Shown here: positions 42,247-52,122 of the stretch, in pieces | How the letters are laid out: each line of letters begins with the position of its first letter | Position numbering within the stretch: the stretch's first letter is position 1 | Origin: Trichomonas vaginalis G3 | Lineage: Eukaryota; Parabasalia; Trichomonadida; Trichomonadidae | Length of the DNA stretch: 64,000 nucleotides | Reading direction: 5' to 3' | Assembly: GCF_026262505.1 (NCBI RefSeq) | Contig: NC_067206.1 | Span: 3,252,879 to 3,316,878, forward strand | The notes under the pieces: generated by a model | Told to the model about the DNA's origin: nothing | Databases searched by the model: none | What the model saw: only the letters and a program-made list of their open reading frames with translations | Translations under genes and position numbers: made by a program

Positions 42247-44884
42247 ATACATTAAATGAAAAACAGAAGGAAGCATTTAAAGAACTTCTAGATGAGGAAT
42301 TCAATAAAGTGAATATCATAGGTTTTAATTCGGGAAAGTTTGATTTAAATTTAATTCTTCGTGATTTAAACACTGCAAAATGGAAAATAAAATCAATGCT
42401 GGGTTCTTCTTCTCAATTTAAGCAAATCATTGTAAAGAAAACAAACTGTCCATATGAATTAAGATTTATTGACATCAGAAATTATATAGCGGGTGGAACA
42501 TTAGACCAATTCACTCAAGATTTCGGAAACAATAAATCACGTGTTAAATCCTTTTTCCCTTATCAATTCATCACATGGGAGAATTACGAAGATGAATTAT
42601 ATAAAGTGGAACCATTCACTCAAGATTCATTTTATTCAGCATTAACTCAAGAAACAATATCCGATTCAGATTATCAAATATATCTCAATGATGCTAAAAA
42701 TTTTGAGAATAGATTAGAATATTTTATTCATTATTGCAATAAAGACGTTGAAATTATGATTGACCCAATTGATAAAATTATTGAAGAAACATTTGTTTAT
42801 AAAATTGACATGCTTCATAATCTTTCTTTATCATCGAATGCATCAATGATTCGTTACGCGTTAGCATATAAGAACTTCAATCCTAACGAAACATATCCAG
42901 AAGAAGAAAATGTGGAATCAAGTTTTGAATTAACAAAAAAGTATTGGAAATATAAAATTGATTCATATAAGAAACAAGATGAAAAAGCAGAAAGGGATAC
43001 TAAAAACAATGTTTCAATGGATGACTATCAATACTATCACGATTTAATCCTTTCATCTAAATGCAAAATGTGTGGTAAAGCGTTTACATATGCAAATAAA
43101 CCAACATTGGATAGAATCGATAATGAAAAACCACATACTAAAGTTAATTGTCAGTTAATGTGTTGTTATTGCAATGTCGTAAAATCAAATAAAGATGAAG
43201 ATGTTCAACGTTTAAGAATCAATTTAAGAAATTATACATTAAAAAATAATTTACCAATGACTTTAGATTCAGTTGAAGCTTATCACATCCTCCGTAATGG
43301 AATTACTGGTGGTCTATCAAATGTTCAACATAGAGTAAATCTTAAAGGAATCACGCACATTAATAAACTTTCATATAATCCAGAAACTAAAACTGTATCA
43401 AATGAGGACACCACCAACATTATGACTCATTTCGTTGTGTGTTGACTTTAATTCATTATATCCTTCATCATTTTCATCTAATCCTCATGATTTCATTCAA
43501 TATACTGACCATAAAATGTATATGCCGGGAAGATTGAATGGTGTTATCATTTGTGATACAGCAACAAAGAAAGCAAAAGCACTGGGAATAATTTAAGAAA
43601 AAAATACTTTATTCGTGGCTGAAGTAAAGGGTCACATTGATGAAAAATACATTAATGATTACATAAACTTTTTACCGATAATAAGAAACTTAGATATTAT
43701 CACAGCTGAAAAAACAATTGGCAGTTTTATGTATAATTACATGAAATCAAACAATCTACCAGTTGACCAGAAACAGAGGAAATTAACTCAGTTAGCATCA
43801 ACACACAACCAATATCAACCATTTTCTTCTTATTATCTTTGGTATCTAATAGATAGATTTCATTTTATCATTGATGACATTCAATCAATTTTAACATTTA
43901 CGAAAAACACTTGCTTTAATGAATTTGCGAACGAATTTATGAATGAAAGACAAAAGGCTGAATTAGAAGGAAATAAAGGAAAAAGTTTATTTTGCAAGAT
44001 TTCACTTAATGGATCATATGGTTACGATGCAATGAATACACAAAATTACGCAAAGACTAAAATAATGAATGCACAGAAGGCACACGTTGCATGTATGTCA
44101 AATAAGTTTAAAAACATAAGAGAAATAGGAGAGGATACGTATCAAGTGATGCTTAAAGATAGATTTTATAGATGTGATACATGTTTACAAGAGGCATTCT
44201 TCACTTTAGATAACGCAAAATACTGGTATTTGGTTTTCATTTATGATTTTATGTATAAATGTATGGATGTTAATCGTTTTCATTTCATTGAAGGTGATAC
44301 TGATTCATCTTATTGGGCAATCGCTGGCGACCCAAATCTTCCTAACACTCAAGCATTTCAAGCAATTGTAACCGATAAAAAATTTTATGATAAAAACATT
44401 TACAAATTCGCACCTTTTGATTTCTTCTGTTTTAATGAGAAATTTAAACCTAAATTAAAGAATAAAGCTGAAGAAAAAGCACATGAGAAGAAGTTATTGG
44501 GTTTAGCAATTGGAGAAACAAGGTGATAACATGGTTGCTTTATGTCCTAAGTGTTATACTTCATTCAACGGTTCAATTGATGGAAGTGATTTTAAAAAGA
44601 TTGCACAAAAAATGAAAGGAGTTAGTTTACGACAAAATAAACAATTAACACCTAAAAATTATTTGGATATAATAAATGATAAAGTGATATTTGATGGTCA
44701 GAATATTAATTTACAACTTAAAAACGGTCAATGACTCGCTTAACAATTGTAAGACTGCATTAACAGGAGCACACACTAAGGCTGTATGTTGTGAAAATGG
44801 ATGTTGTATGCCATTTATTTAATGAAATGCCACAGAAGAGACAAAAGGAACCGTTAATAATGGTTTTGTACTATGATTCAAAGA

Positions 44885-44894
44885 GGTGGGCACC
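44885..44894. repeat. Small GC hairpin before the integrase gene
   Basis: GGTG-GG-CACC in the AT-rich gap between polymerase and integrase, about 30 bases before the integrase ATG. Short, so only suggestive. Confidence 0.4.
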
Positions 44895-45252
44895 CTTAAT
44901 ACATTTATTTTATTTTTATATAAATGGATAACACAGATTTAAAAATTTTAATTGATGATTTAGTACTTAATCAAGAAAATTTTGATTATTATGATTTTAA
45001 ATCATATCTCCAAAAACATGATAACAATATAACGGGTGATGATATGGATTATTATTATTCGTATTATAAAAATGAAATTTTGAAATATCATGATAAAATA
45101 ATTTCTAAAATTAAAGACAAAATTAAAAATAATGAATATTCAAAGGGAAAAAGTAAATCACAACTTAAACAATTGAAAGATTTCAAAAATAAAGTATTAA
45201 CAGAAGAAGATATTGATGAATTATATAAATTATATAAATTATATAATCCTGA

Positions 45253-45280
45253 GCCGCAAAACGCCCAGGTCCTTCAGACC
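45253..45280. repeat. GC-rich hairpin insert in the integrase N-terminal region
   Basis: Starts gccgcaaaacg like the polymerase inserts and ends with GGTC(cttca)GACC (45268-45280). Read in frame as PEPQNAQVLQT. Confidence 0.65.
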
Positions 45281-45520
45281 ATAAATGATGCACATGCTTT
45301 AATTTATGATTCATTAGTTAAACCATATTCAGCCCGACTTTTAAATGAAGATCAACTTTTGGAATTCATCCTTCAACATAAACTCGAAGCGGGAAAGTAT
45401 ATCAAACCTTTATATACAGCATATTTAAAACAAATGAATAGAATACATCCAGAATTAATGAAAGGAGGAATGAAATCCAAAACTTCATCATCCAAAATCA
45501 AAGCAGATAAAATTAAATCA

Positions 45521-45630
45521 CTTGCAACACCAAAACCTCTAACGACAGTACCTGCAACACCAAAACCTCTAACGATAGTACCTGCAACACCAAAACCTCT
45601 AACGACAGTACCTGCAACACCAAAACCACC
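45521..45630 (+). repeat. 30-bp coding tandem repeat (about 3.7 copies)
   Basis: Units start at 45521, 45551, 45581 and 45611 (partial) and encode ATPKPLTTVP-like decapeptides. They make a flexible Pro/Thr linker between the N-terminal region and the integrase core. Confidence 0.9.
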
Positions 45631-46503
45631 TCCTTCAGTTAATCCTTCATCATTCACTTTATTATATCCATTTCAAACATTAAAGAAGAACAAAAAGATT
45701 TTAAAAAAGGTTCAAGATATTAAATAAACCAATTGACCCAAAAATTCAACCGTTAAAGGAAAAATTTAGTCGCCCTTCATTTGCACCATATCCATATTCA
45801 TATGAAATCGATCATTTAGAATATTCAAAAGGAAACGTTACTTATTTATTTGCCATTAACATTAACACCAGATATTTATATTGCATTCCGGTGAAAGGGA
45901 AAACAGAACAGGAAACACGAAGAGCTATTCAATACTTACTAGATCATGAAAGAGTAGATAATATAAGGGGTGATTGTGATAAAGGATTTCAGGCAGCTAT
46001 GGCTCATTATTTTCCACAAATTAATTTTTACTTTTCATCCTCTCCATATACGTTTCATAATAAAATAGTTGATGCGGTAATGAGAACTCTTAGAGATGCG
46101 TTAGGGTCGTTAACGGTCAGATATACTGGGATGGAAATCATGACTCCATCATACAGCAGTTAGTATATTATTACAAAATACATGGCATAGAACAATAAAC
46201 ATGAAACCGTGTGGAAATGAAAAATGATATTTCAAAAGAATGGGAATATATTAGAAAGCAAATGGAAAGGTTAAATGATGTTAAACGTGAACAAATTAAT
46301 TCGGGGCTCATGAATTTTAAACAAGGGGATAAAGTTTTAATTCATCTCGATTATGGAAAAACTGATGAATCAATGACAAAAAGAAGACGAAGATTTGACA
46401 CAATAGCTGAATTTGTTAGATATATTAACGGCAATGCATTAGTTGAGGTTAACAATAAATTAATAGAAATTCCGATTTATTTTATTACTCCATTATATTT
46501 AAA

Positions 46504-46533
46504 TAATATTTAATTTTTTTAATTCGTAAGAAA
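46504..46533 (+). promoter_or_regulatory. Shared leader upstream of the 46534 gene (copy B)
   Basis: Near-identical to 40081-40109 (aatatttaatttttttaatt, then cgta and gaaaATGAGTG). Two unrelated proteins thus carry the same upstream sequence. Confidence 0.65.
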
Positions 46534-46797
46534 ATGAGTGACAACAAAGCAGTCAAGAGTCCAGACGATGAATATAAAAAGAAACTAAACAGAATTAAAT
46601 CAAAAATATGTTATTACAAAAAGAAGTCGCAATGCGGTGAGGTTGAAAACGATAAAGAAATAATCGAAAAATTAGAAACTTACCGTTCAATCCTTAAACT
46701 GAGTGAAGCAAAAATAAAAGAATTTAATAGAATAAATAAATTGATTGGAAGAGATGAATTTAATAAAGATGAATTTTTAAACTCTATCCAAATTTAA
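46534..46797 (+). CDS. Small helical Maverick protein (87 residues)
   Basis: Unrecognised, Lys/Glu/Ile-rich and predicted to be mostly helical (KKKLNRIKSKICYYKKKSQ, EIIEKLETYRSIL). Its upstream sequence duplicates that of the gene at 40110. It ends in a four-base overlap with a convergent small ORF (46794-46958). Probably real because of the conserved leader; function unknown. Confidence 0.55.
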   Translation: MSDNKAVKSPDDEYKKKLNRIKSKICYYKKKSQCGEVENDKEIIEKLETYRSILKLSEAKIKEFNRINKLIGRDEFNKDEFLNSIQI

Positions 46798-46958
46798 TTT
46801 TTATTCCTCTTCGACAACATCTCTCTTTCCATCATTACTGCATAACCACATTTTCTCAATTTTAGTGGTTTGTTATTTTTAGCAAGTTCTCGCATCATTT
46901 TTATCATTTCCTCCCTTGTTATGATTCGTGGTAAATTTTGAGCTTGTGGGGTATTCAT
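46794..46958 (-). CDS. Small Maverick ORF, 54 residues
   Basis: Short open frame with ATG at 46958 and stop at 46794-46796. Start context atcATAAATG with a T-rich stretch just before, the same start context as the other element genes. The product is basic, beginning MNTPQAQNLPRIITREEM and ending MLSKRNKN, with a helix of alternating Met/Lys/Arg. It overlaps the convergent 46534-46797 gene by four bases. No family recognised. Real status moderately likely from the shared start context. Confidence 0.45.
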   Translation of the reverse strand: MNTPQAQNLPRIITREEMIKMMRELAKNNKPLKLRKCGYAVMMEREMLSKRNKN

Positions 46959-47019
46959 TTATGATAAAAATAAAAATTTGTTATCACTTATTTTATCGTT
47001 AATGTTTTTAGGTTATTCA

Positions 47020-47375
47020 AAAATAATTAATTATTGAATAACCGAAGGTGCTACCATGCTACCATGTGCTACCAGGTAATTTAACTTCTCTGAAAATTAC
47101 TGACAACACGACATTTTGACAACAACATAGGAGGAAGGCAGTTATTAATTAATTATTGAATAACCGAAGGTGCTACCATGCTACCATGTGCTACCAGGTC
47201 ATTTAACTTCTCTGAAAAAGTGTGACAACACGACATTTTGACAACAACATAGGAGGAAGGCAGTTATTAATTATTTTTGAATAACCGAAGGTGCTACCAT
47301 GCTACCATGTGCTACCAGGTCATTTAACTTCTCTGAAAATTACTGACAACACGACATTTTGACAACAACATAGGA
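47020..47375 (+). repeat. Array 1: three direct copies of a ~121-bp repeat
   Basis: The unit marker tgaataaccgaagg begins at 47035, 47157 and 47278 (spacing 122 and 121). Each unit holds the triplicated gctacca element (gtgctaccatgctaccatgt then gctaccagg), an atttaacttctctgaaaa block and tgacaacacgacattttgac. The same unit occurs six times in the opposite orientation at 50531-51305. Confidence 0.92.
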
Positions 47376-47380
47376 AATAA

Positions 47381-47438
47381 ACTTCTTCTTCGTAAATGTT
47401 TTTGTCATGACTTCTTCTTCGTAAATGTTTTTGTCATG
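47381..47438 (+). repeat. 29-bp tandem duplication
   Basis: Two adjoining exact copies of acttcttcttcgtaaatgtt followed by tttgtcatg (47381-47409, 47410-47438), between repeat array 1 and the HNH gene. Confidence 0.9.
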
Positions 47439-47507
47439 AATTTTCCCGAAATAAACATATATTTTAGTTTTTTAAAAAAATATATTTTATTTTGTATGTA
47501 AAGACAG

Positions 47508-48091
47508 ATGTACGCTGAACTTGTTGGTCAAGATGTATGGAAAGAATGTTTACAAGATGAAGAGTATGAAATTCACTGTTCTGAGCCTTTTGAAATAAGG
47601 AAGAAAGAAACCAAGAGAATTATACATGAATATAACAGAGGAATAGGTTATATTTGTGTAACATTAAACCTCAAAAAGTACCAAAAACATGTTCTCATAG
47701 CTACTCATTTTATTTCCAATCCGAACAATTTACCGTGTGTGGACCATATAAACCATCAAAGAGACGACAACAGAATCTCAAACCTTCGTTGGTGTTCTAG
47801 ATCTGAAAACAATAGAAATAAAAGCAAGTATGGTGATATAGTTTATGAGTTCGTTGATGAAATATCTGACGAAGCAATTGAAATAAACTCTTATGGAAAG
47901 CATGACTTAGAGTTCTACTACTATGTTGAGAATGAGACGCATTCTATTACTATACAGGAGTTAACTATAGAAAAATGCATGTTTGTTTCCTAAAATCAGG
48001 AATTGCATATGTTACTTTGACGGATACTGAAGGAAAGAAAGTTCAAGTTCGTTTAAACGTTTTCAAGAGGTTATATAATATTCAGTTTTGA
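47508..48091 (+). pseudogene. HNH homing-type endonuclease, frameshifted near its 3' end
   Basis: The first 161 residues are open to 47993. A NUMOD4-like start is seen (VWKECLQDEEYEIHCSEPFEIRK), then a conserved HATHF-like strand, and the HNH core CVDHINHQRDDNRISNLRWCSRSENNRNK (residues about 80-108). Such enzymes nick or cut DNA and are typical passengers of phages and giant viruses. From about 47972 coding sense continues in another frame to a TGA at 48089-48091 (AYVTLTDTEGKKVQVRLNVF), so the C-terminal domain is frameshifted. The catalytic domain is intact. Its leader (tttattttgtatgtaa-a-acag) is shared with the KilA-N gene at 51383. Confidence 0.8.
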
Positions 48092-48172
48092 ACCATGAAT
48101 TTTCATGAATTTCCTTAAGACAGAAAAATAAAGTTAGTTTAAAATTGTTTTTATTTTTTTATTCCTATATAA

Positions 48173-50497
48173 ATGACAGCAACAAACAACAGCAACAACT
48201 ATATCGTTTCTGATGAAAATATCATTGATTCATTAGCTGAGGAATTAGTTGTGGCAGAAACTAAAACCCTCAACGAAAGAATTGGTGAAAACAAGATTGA
48301 TTTACATAACTACCTCAAACACGATGGAGGAAGAGGAAGGAAAACTGGTATGGCTTTATTAGTAAATAAAATTTCAAATTTAACGATTATAGATGTTGAT
48401 ATCAATAAATCGTACAATGATGAACTTAAAGAAACAGTTAGAAAAGACATTTTATCAAAACTTTCGGATAAAGATGTTATCGTTAAAACCGCATCAGGAG
48501 GTCTTCACATTTATTGCAACACTAATTTCTTCTATTCAACCTCGAACAGAATGATTAAATGTTATTCCTGCAATGATTATGATATTGACATAATGACTTC
48601 TATGGATGATTCAAAGCGTTCATTAGTGGTTATGGCTGATTCAAGAGTTCGCAAGAATGCAACAGAACCAATCAAAACATACTCATTCATTCGTGGAAGT
48701 TATGATTCAACATTAACTAGAACAGTAAACGATATATTAAATGATTTGAATATTAAGGTAAGAGTTGAACAGAAGAATGAAGAAATAAAGAGTATAATGA
48801 ATGAAAACAAAGATGTAAACATTGACGATAAACTTGCCCAGAGCATAGTTGATGGCATCTGTGATTTTGAAGTACATAATGACGGTGGAAACATGAATTT
48901 AGAAAAAGAAATAACATTATTCACACTGTTTCAAGCAATTAATTCGTTACCGGATCATTTAATTAATGAAGCATACGATAACGTTTATAACTTCTGCAGT
49001 TTAACAGAAAATGCAAAAAGTAATTTTGAAAAAGCACGTGGTAGATATGCACATTTAATGACTTCTCCATTTGTTTTAGTGAAGATTCTAAAACTATATC
49101 AAAAGGAATATTATGATGAATATGTTTTACCTTTATTACGTAAGCCAAAAATAACATTTGATATCAAACTTGATGATTCATTCTTGATAACAGATATTAG
49201 ACGCAAGGCTGAAAATCATCAGTATAAAAACAGTTCTGAAGTAATTGAGGATTTATCACGTGTAATCCGTTTTGTAGATTGTGGAAACAAATACTTCATT
49301 CAGAAAGATTACAACATACACGACAAAATGAATCAAATATCATTCGTTCTTCAATCAAACATGAAAGAGTCACTCAAAATGATTAAATTATTTAAAGAAG
49401 AAGGTAAAACCATAACAGCATGGGACGTACTACTAAATCAATTATCCTCATTAACCGTTAAGGGTGTTTGCTTTAAATCTGATTCCCCAGATGTTTTCTC
49501 AACGTTTCAAGGTTATAAATACAACGTTCTCGAAAAGCCTGATTACTCAAAAATTGAGATGTTTATGAATTTCATTAAAGAAGCCATTTGTGATAATAAC
49601 GATGAAGTGTATAAATACCTTCTCGGCTGGATTGCATCAATGATTCAACATCCTGGAATCAAGAATGAAACAGCAATTATTTTGAAAGGACTTCAGGGAA
49701 CAGGTAAAAACAGATTTACAGACATTATTTCTGAACTTCTCGCTGGTTATTCATGTAAAAACATTACTGAAATAAGTGAGCTAACGGGTAATTTCAACTC
49801 AGTTGTTGAAAATAAAATGTTTCTTGTACTTAATGAACTCAAGAATGTAGGTGAAGACAGACTCGCAAACTTCAACGCTTTGAAATCAATTATAACGGAT
49901 AATGAGATTAGAATTAATGAAAAGAATCAACCCAGAAGAACTGCTCAGAACGTTGCAAACTTCATTTTCGTAACTAATAACGTTTACCCTGTCAAAATTG
50001 AAGTTGGAGACAGAAGATATGTAGTTTTAAGAGTTAATGGTAAATTTAAGGGTCAATTTGATTACTTCAAGAATTTGATGAATTCATGCACAAAGGAATT
50101 TTATGATAATTTACTGACGTATTTTATCAATTACGACCTTTCATCATTTAATGTACGAATCATACCGATGACTGAAGCCAAACAAGATTTAATTGAATTA
50201 TCATCAAATCCTTTAGATGTATGGATAAATACACATTATGATGAATTGTGTGCAGGTATGACGTGTGAAAATGCTCTATTCTGCAAACCATCAGACATGA
50301 AAGACAAGAATTTCCAAATGAGTATTAAGGATAAATGTGATAGGAGACATAGAAGAATAGACGGTAAACAAACATGGTATTATGTTTTGAAAGAAGAAAT
50401 GAAAGGATTATATAAACAGGTTGAACCAAACGATAATGAGGATTCATTTACTGACGATGAAATACCTGTAAATGAGCCGCTAAGCGGCGAGACCTGA
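48173..50497 (+). CDS. Primase-polymerase / superfamily 3 helicase fusion
   Basis: 774 residues, intact. The N-terminal part looks like an archaeo-eukaryotic primase domain: IIDVDIN near residue 73 (the D-x-D metal site) and TASGGLHIYC near 107 (the conserved His), then YDIDIM. The C-terminal part is a D5/P4-type SF3 helicase: Walker A GLQGTGKN near 506, a Walker B-like FLVLNELKN near 550 (Asn-Glu instead of Asp-Glu), motif C FIFVTNN near 598 and GDRRYVVL near 612. It would prime and unwind the element genome during replication. The stop codon is the loop of a perfect hairpin (50490-50503). Start context tatATAAATG. It lies between two inverted repeat arrays. Confidence 0.9.
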   Translation: MTATNNSNNYIVSDENIIDSLAEELVVAETKTLNERIGENKIDLHNYLKHDGGRGRKTGMALLVNKISNLTIIDVDINKSYNDELKETVRKDILSKLSDKDVIVKTASGGLHIYCNTNFFYSTSNRMIKCYSCNDYDIDIMTSMDDSKRSLVVMADSRVRKNATEPIKTYSFIRGSYDSTLTRTVNDILNDLNIKVRVEQKNEEIKSIMNENKDVNIDDKLAQSIVDGICDFEVHNDGGNMNLEKEITLFTLFQAINSLPDHLINEAYDNVYNFCSLTENAKSNFEKARGRYAHLMTSPFVLVKILKLYQKEYYDEYVLPLLRKPKITFDIKLDDSFLITDIRRKAENHQYKNSSEVIEDLSRVIRFVDCGNKYFIQKDYNIHDKMNQISFVLQSNMKESLKMIKLFKEEGKTITAWDVLLNQLSSLTVKGVCFKSDSPDVFSTFQGYKYNVLEKPDYSKIEMFMNFIKEAICDNNDEVYKYLLGWIASMIQHPGIKNETAIILKGLQGTGKNRFTDIISELLAGYSCKNITEISELTGNFNSVVENKMFLVLNELKNVGEDRLANFNALKSIITDNEIRINEKNQPRRTAQNVANFIFVTNNVYPVKIEVGDRRYVVLRVNGKFKGQFDYFKNLMNSCTKEFYDNLLTYFINYDLSSFNVRIIPMTEAKQDLIELSSNPLDVWINTHYDELCAGMTCENALFCKPSDMKDKNFQMSIKDKCDRRHRRIDGKQTWYYVLKEEMKGLYKQVEPNDNEDSFTDDEIPVNEPLSGET

Positions 50498-50503
50498 AGG
50501 TCT
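50476..50503. repeat. Two GC-rich hairpins containing the helicase stop codon
   Basis: GCCGC-TAA-GCGGC (50476-50488) and AGACC-TGAA-GGTCT (50490-50503). The helicase TGA stop (50495-50497) lies exactly in the second loop. Same family as the inserts in polymerase B. Confidence 0.8.
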
Positions 50504-50530
50504 AGCTTTATAAAGTATGATTTGAATTTA

Positions 50531-51305
50531 TTTTTGAATAACTACCTTCCTCCTATGTTGTTGTCAAAATGTCGTGTTGTCACACTTTTTCAGAGAAGTT
50601 AAATTACCTGGTAGCACATGGTAGCATGGTAGCACCTCCAGTTCTTCAATAATTAATTATTTTTGAATAACTACCTTCCTCCTATGTTGTTGTCAAAATG
50701 TCGTGTTGTCACACTTTTTCAGAGAAGTTAAATTACCTGGTAGCACATGGTAGCATGGTAGCACCTCCAGTTCTTCAATAATTAATTATTTTTGAATAAC
50801 TACCTTCCTCCTATGTTGTTGTCAAAATGTCGTGTTGTCACACTTTTTCAGAGAAGTTAAATTACCTGGTAGCACATGGTAGCATGGTAGCACCTCCAGT
50901 TCTTCAATAATTAATTATTTTTGAATAACTACCTTCCTCCTATGTTGTTGTCAAAATGTCGTGTTGTCACACTTTTTCAGAGAAGTTAAATTACCTGGTA
51001 GCACATGGTAGCATGGTAGCACCTCCAGTTCTTCAATAATTAATTATTTTTGAATAACTACCTTCCTCCTATGTTGTTGTCAAAATGTCGTGTTGTCACA
51101 CTTTTTCAGAGAAGTTAAATTACCTGGTAGCACATGGTAGCATGGTAGCACCTCCAGTTCTTCAATAATTAATTATTTTTGAATAACTACCTTCCTCCTA
51201 TGTTGTTGTCAAAATGTCGTGTTGTCACACTTTTTCAGAGAAGTTAAATTACCTGGTAGCACATGGTAGCATGGTAGCACCTCCAGTTCTTCAATAATTA
51301 ATTAT
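50531..51305 (-). repeat. Array 2: six direct copies of a 129-bp repeat, inverted to array 1
   Basis: The marker tttttgaata recurs at 50531, 50660, 50789, 50918, 51047 and 51176, exactly 129 bp apart; units look nearly identical. The unit is the reverse complement of the 121-bp unit at 47020-47375, including the ctaccat triplet and the tgacaacacgacattttgac block. No open frame. Together the arrays bracket 3.1 kb with the HNH and helicase genes. Confidence 0.93.
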
Positions 51306-51382
51306 TTTTTCATTTTTGGAATCCTTAGCGAATGAGGAATCTTTTCTTTCGTGGAAGCTTTGACCAAAAATAAATGGTTCAT

Positions 51383-52048
51383 TTACTCACAATATTTTTT
51401 TACAAAACGACCCCAAACTTTTAACTTCTTTTCTGCAGCTTCAAATGCTATCTTAGCGAGTTCATATTCTCTAAATTCTCTCTTTAAATCTTCTTGTTCC
51501 CATTGGTCTAGTTCGTATGGAGAATCTCTATAACCATAATATATCTCACGTTCATGTTCTATTTGTTTTTCATGCATTTTTCCAACTTCTTCTTCAAACA
51601 AAGGTTTAGCATTCTCTACTGTATCTTCGAGTTCTTCTTCATCTAACTTCTCATGAACTTTCTTGTCTATGGAGTCCATAATATCTTTGACATAAAATGC
51701 ATACTTTACAGAGCACCATTCAGCAACAAAATGAACGAGGTCAGGATGTATGTAAATACCTTTGAATTCATTCATGACACCCTTTGTAAGCTCATAAAAT
51801 GCTTGTTTTGAGGTCGAGCCACTTTTGGCTCCACCGTATTCGTTCAACCAAAACTCAAGAATTTCCTGCATTTTAGCACTATTGAGAAATCTGTTTAAAT
51901 GGTTTAACTTTCCTGCTTCTCTTGCCATCTTTGTTGCATTAATGTAACCATCCTTGTCTCTACGTAAGACTTCAATATCGTTATAAGTGCCTTTTGTGAA
52001 TGTTTCGCCATTAGATTTGTTCGTGAATGTTTTTGCTTCGACTGACAT
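51383..52048 (-). CDS. KilA-N domain DNA-binding protein
   Basis: 221 residues from the first ATG (52048); six upstream codons open to a TTG. The KilA-N domain covers about residues 15-125: YNDIEVLRRDKDGYINATKM, LNHLNRFLNSAKMQEIL and GIYIHPDLVHFVAEWCSVKYAFYV match the family (GyhNATklc, the hHP.La...A.W.s..f...V). The rest is an acidic coiled coil ending VWGRFVKKYCE. KilA-N proteins are DNA-binding regulators found in phages, giant viruses and their relatives. The 3' end faces repeat array 2, only 77 bp away, so the array may be a target. The leader (gtatgtaa-gaacag) matches that of the HNH gene. Confidence 0.85.
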   Translation of the reverse strand: MSVEAKTFTNKSNGETFTKGTYNDIEVLRRDKDGYINATKMAREAGKLNHLNRFLNSAKMQEILEFWLNEYGGAKSGSTSKQAFYELTKGVMNEFKGIYIHPDLVHFVAEWCSVKYAFYVKDIMDSIDKKVHEKLDEEELEDTVENAKPLFEEEVGKMHEKQIEHEREIYYGYRDSPYELDQWEQEDLKREFREYELAKIAFEAAEKKLKVWGRFVKKYCE

Positions 52049-52122
52049 TACTGTTCTTACATACAAAATAAAAAATAAAAATAATTTTAAAACTAATGAA
52101 ATTAATTATTTTTGGACTGAAT

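Larger units (their letters stand above)
41280..44822 (+). pseudogene. Protein-primed DNA polymerase B, broken
   Basis: Exonuclease motifs are present in the first frame (41280-43445): Exo I FDFETLE near residue 212, Exo II GFNSGKFD near 347, Exo III YCNKDVEIM near 485. A Cys/His module (CKMCGKAF ... DRIDNEKPHT ... CQLMCCYCN, about 595-640) looks like an embedded HNH or zinc knuckle. Polymerase motif A (DFNSLYPS, 43444-43467) lies in the +1 frame, and motif B (KISLNGSYGY) and motif C (GDTDSSYW) in 43615-44526. Damage: a one-base frameshift at about 43440, an in-frame TAA at 43594-43596, and frameshifts near 44511, 44733 and 44750. Two GC-rich hairpin inserts (42017-42078, 42212-42246) sit in frame between Exo I and Exo II. 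All catalytic motifs survive, so decay is recent. Confidence 0.9.
44924..46513 (+). pseudogene. Retroviral-type (rve) integrase of the Maverick, broken
   Basis: The N-terminal part (44924-45727) is helical, charged and ends in Pro-rich repeats. The catalytic core is in another frame (about 45728-46163): YEIDHLEYSK supplies the first Asp and GDCDKGFQ the second. The third position lies in HNKIVDAVMRTLRDA and appears to be Asp rather than Glu. The last part (46211-46513, EWEYIRKQMERLNDVKR onward) is again in a different frame and carries a basic, SH3-like tail. Frameshifts lie near 45724, at about 46110-46130, near 46175 and near 46207. Mavericks use this enzyme to cut the target and leave the 6-bp duplication. 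This copy cannot make it, so the element must have been mobilised before the damage or in trans. Confidence 0.85.

Noticed and set aside
43431-43470. Programmed ribosomal frameshift in polymerase B
   Set aside because: No slippery heptamer or pseudoknot seen, and several other indels plus a stop lie downstream, so decay or error is simpler.
45373-45657. Gly/Val-rich minus frame (GTVVRGFGVA repeats)
   Set aside because: Antisense of the 30-bp Pro-rich repeats in the integrase region.
47020-51305. CRISPR-like array
   Set aside because: Units are contiguous 121-129 bp repeats without unique spacers, in a eukaryotic transposon; not a CRISPR.
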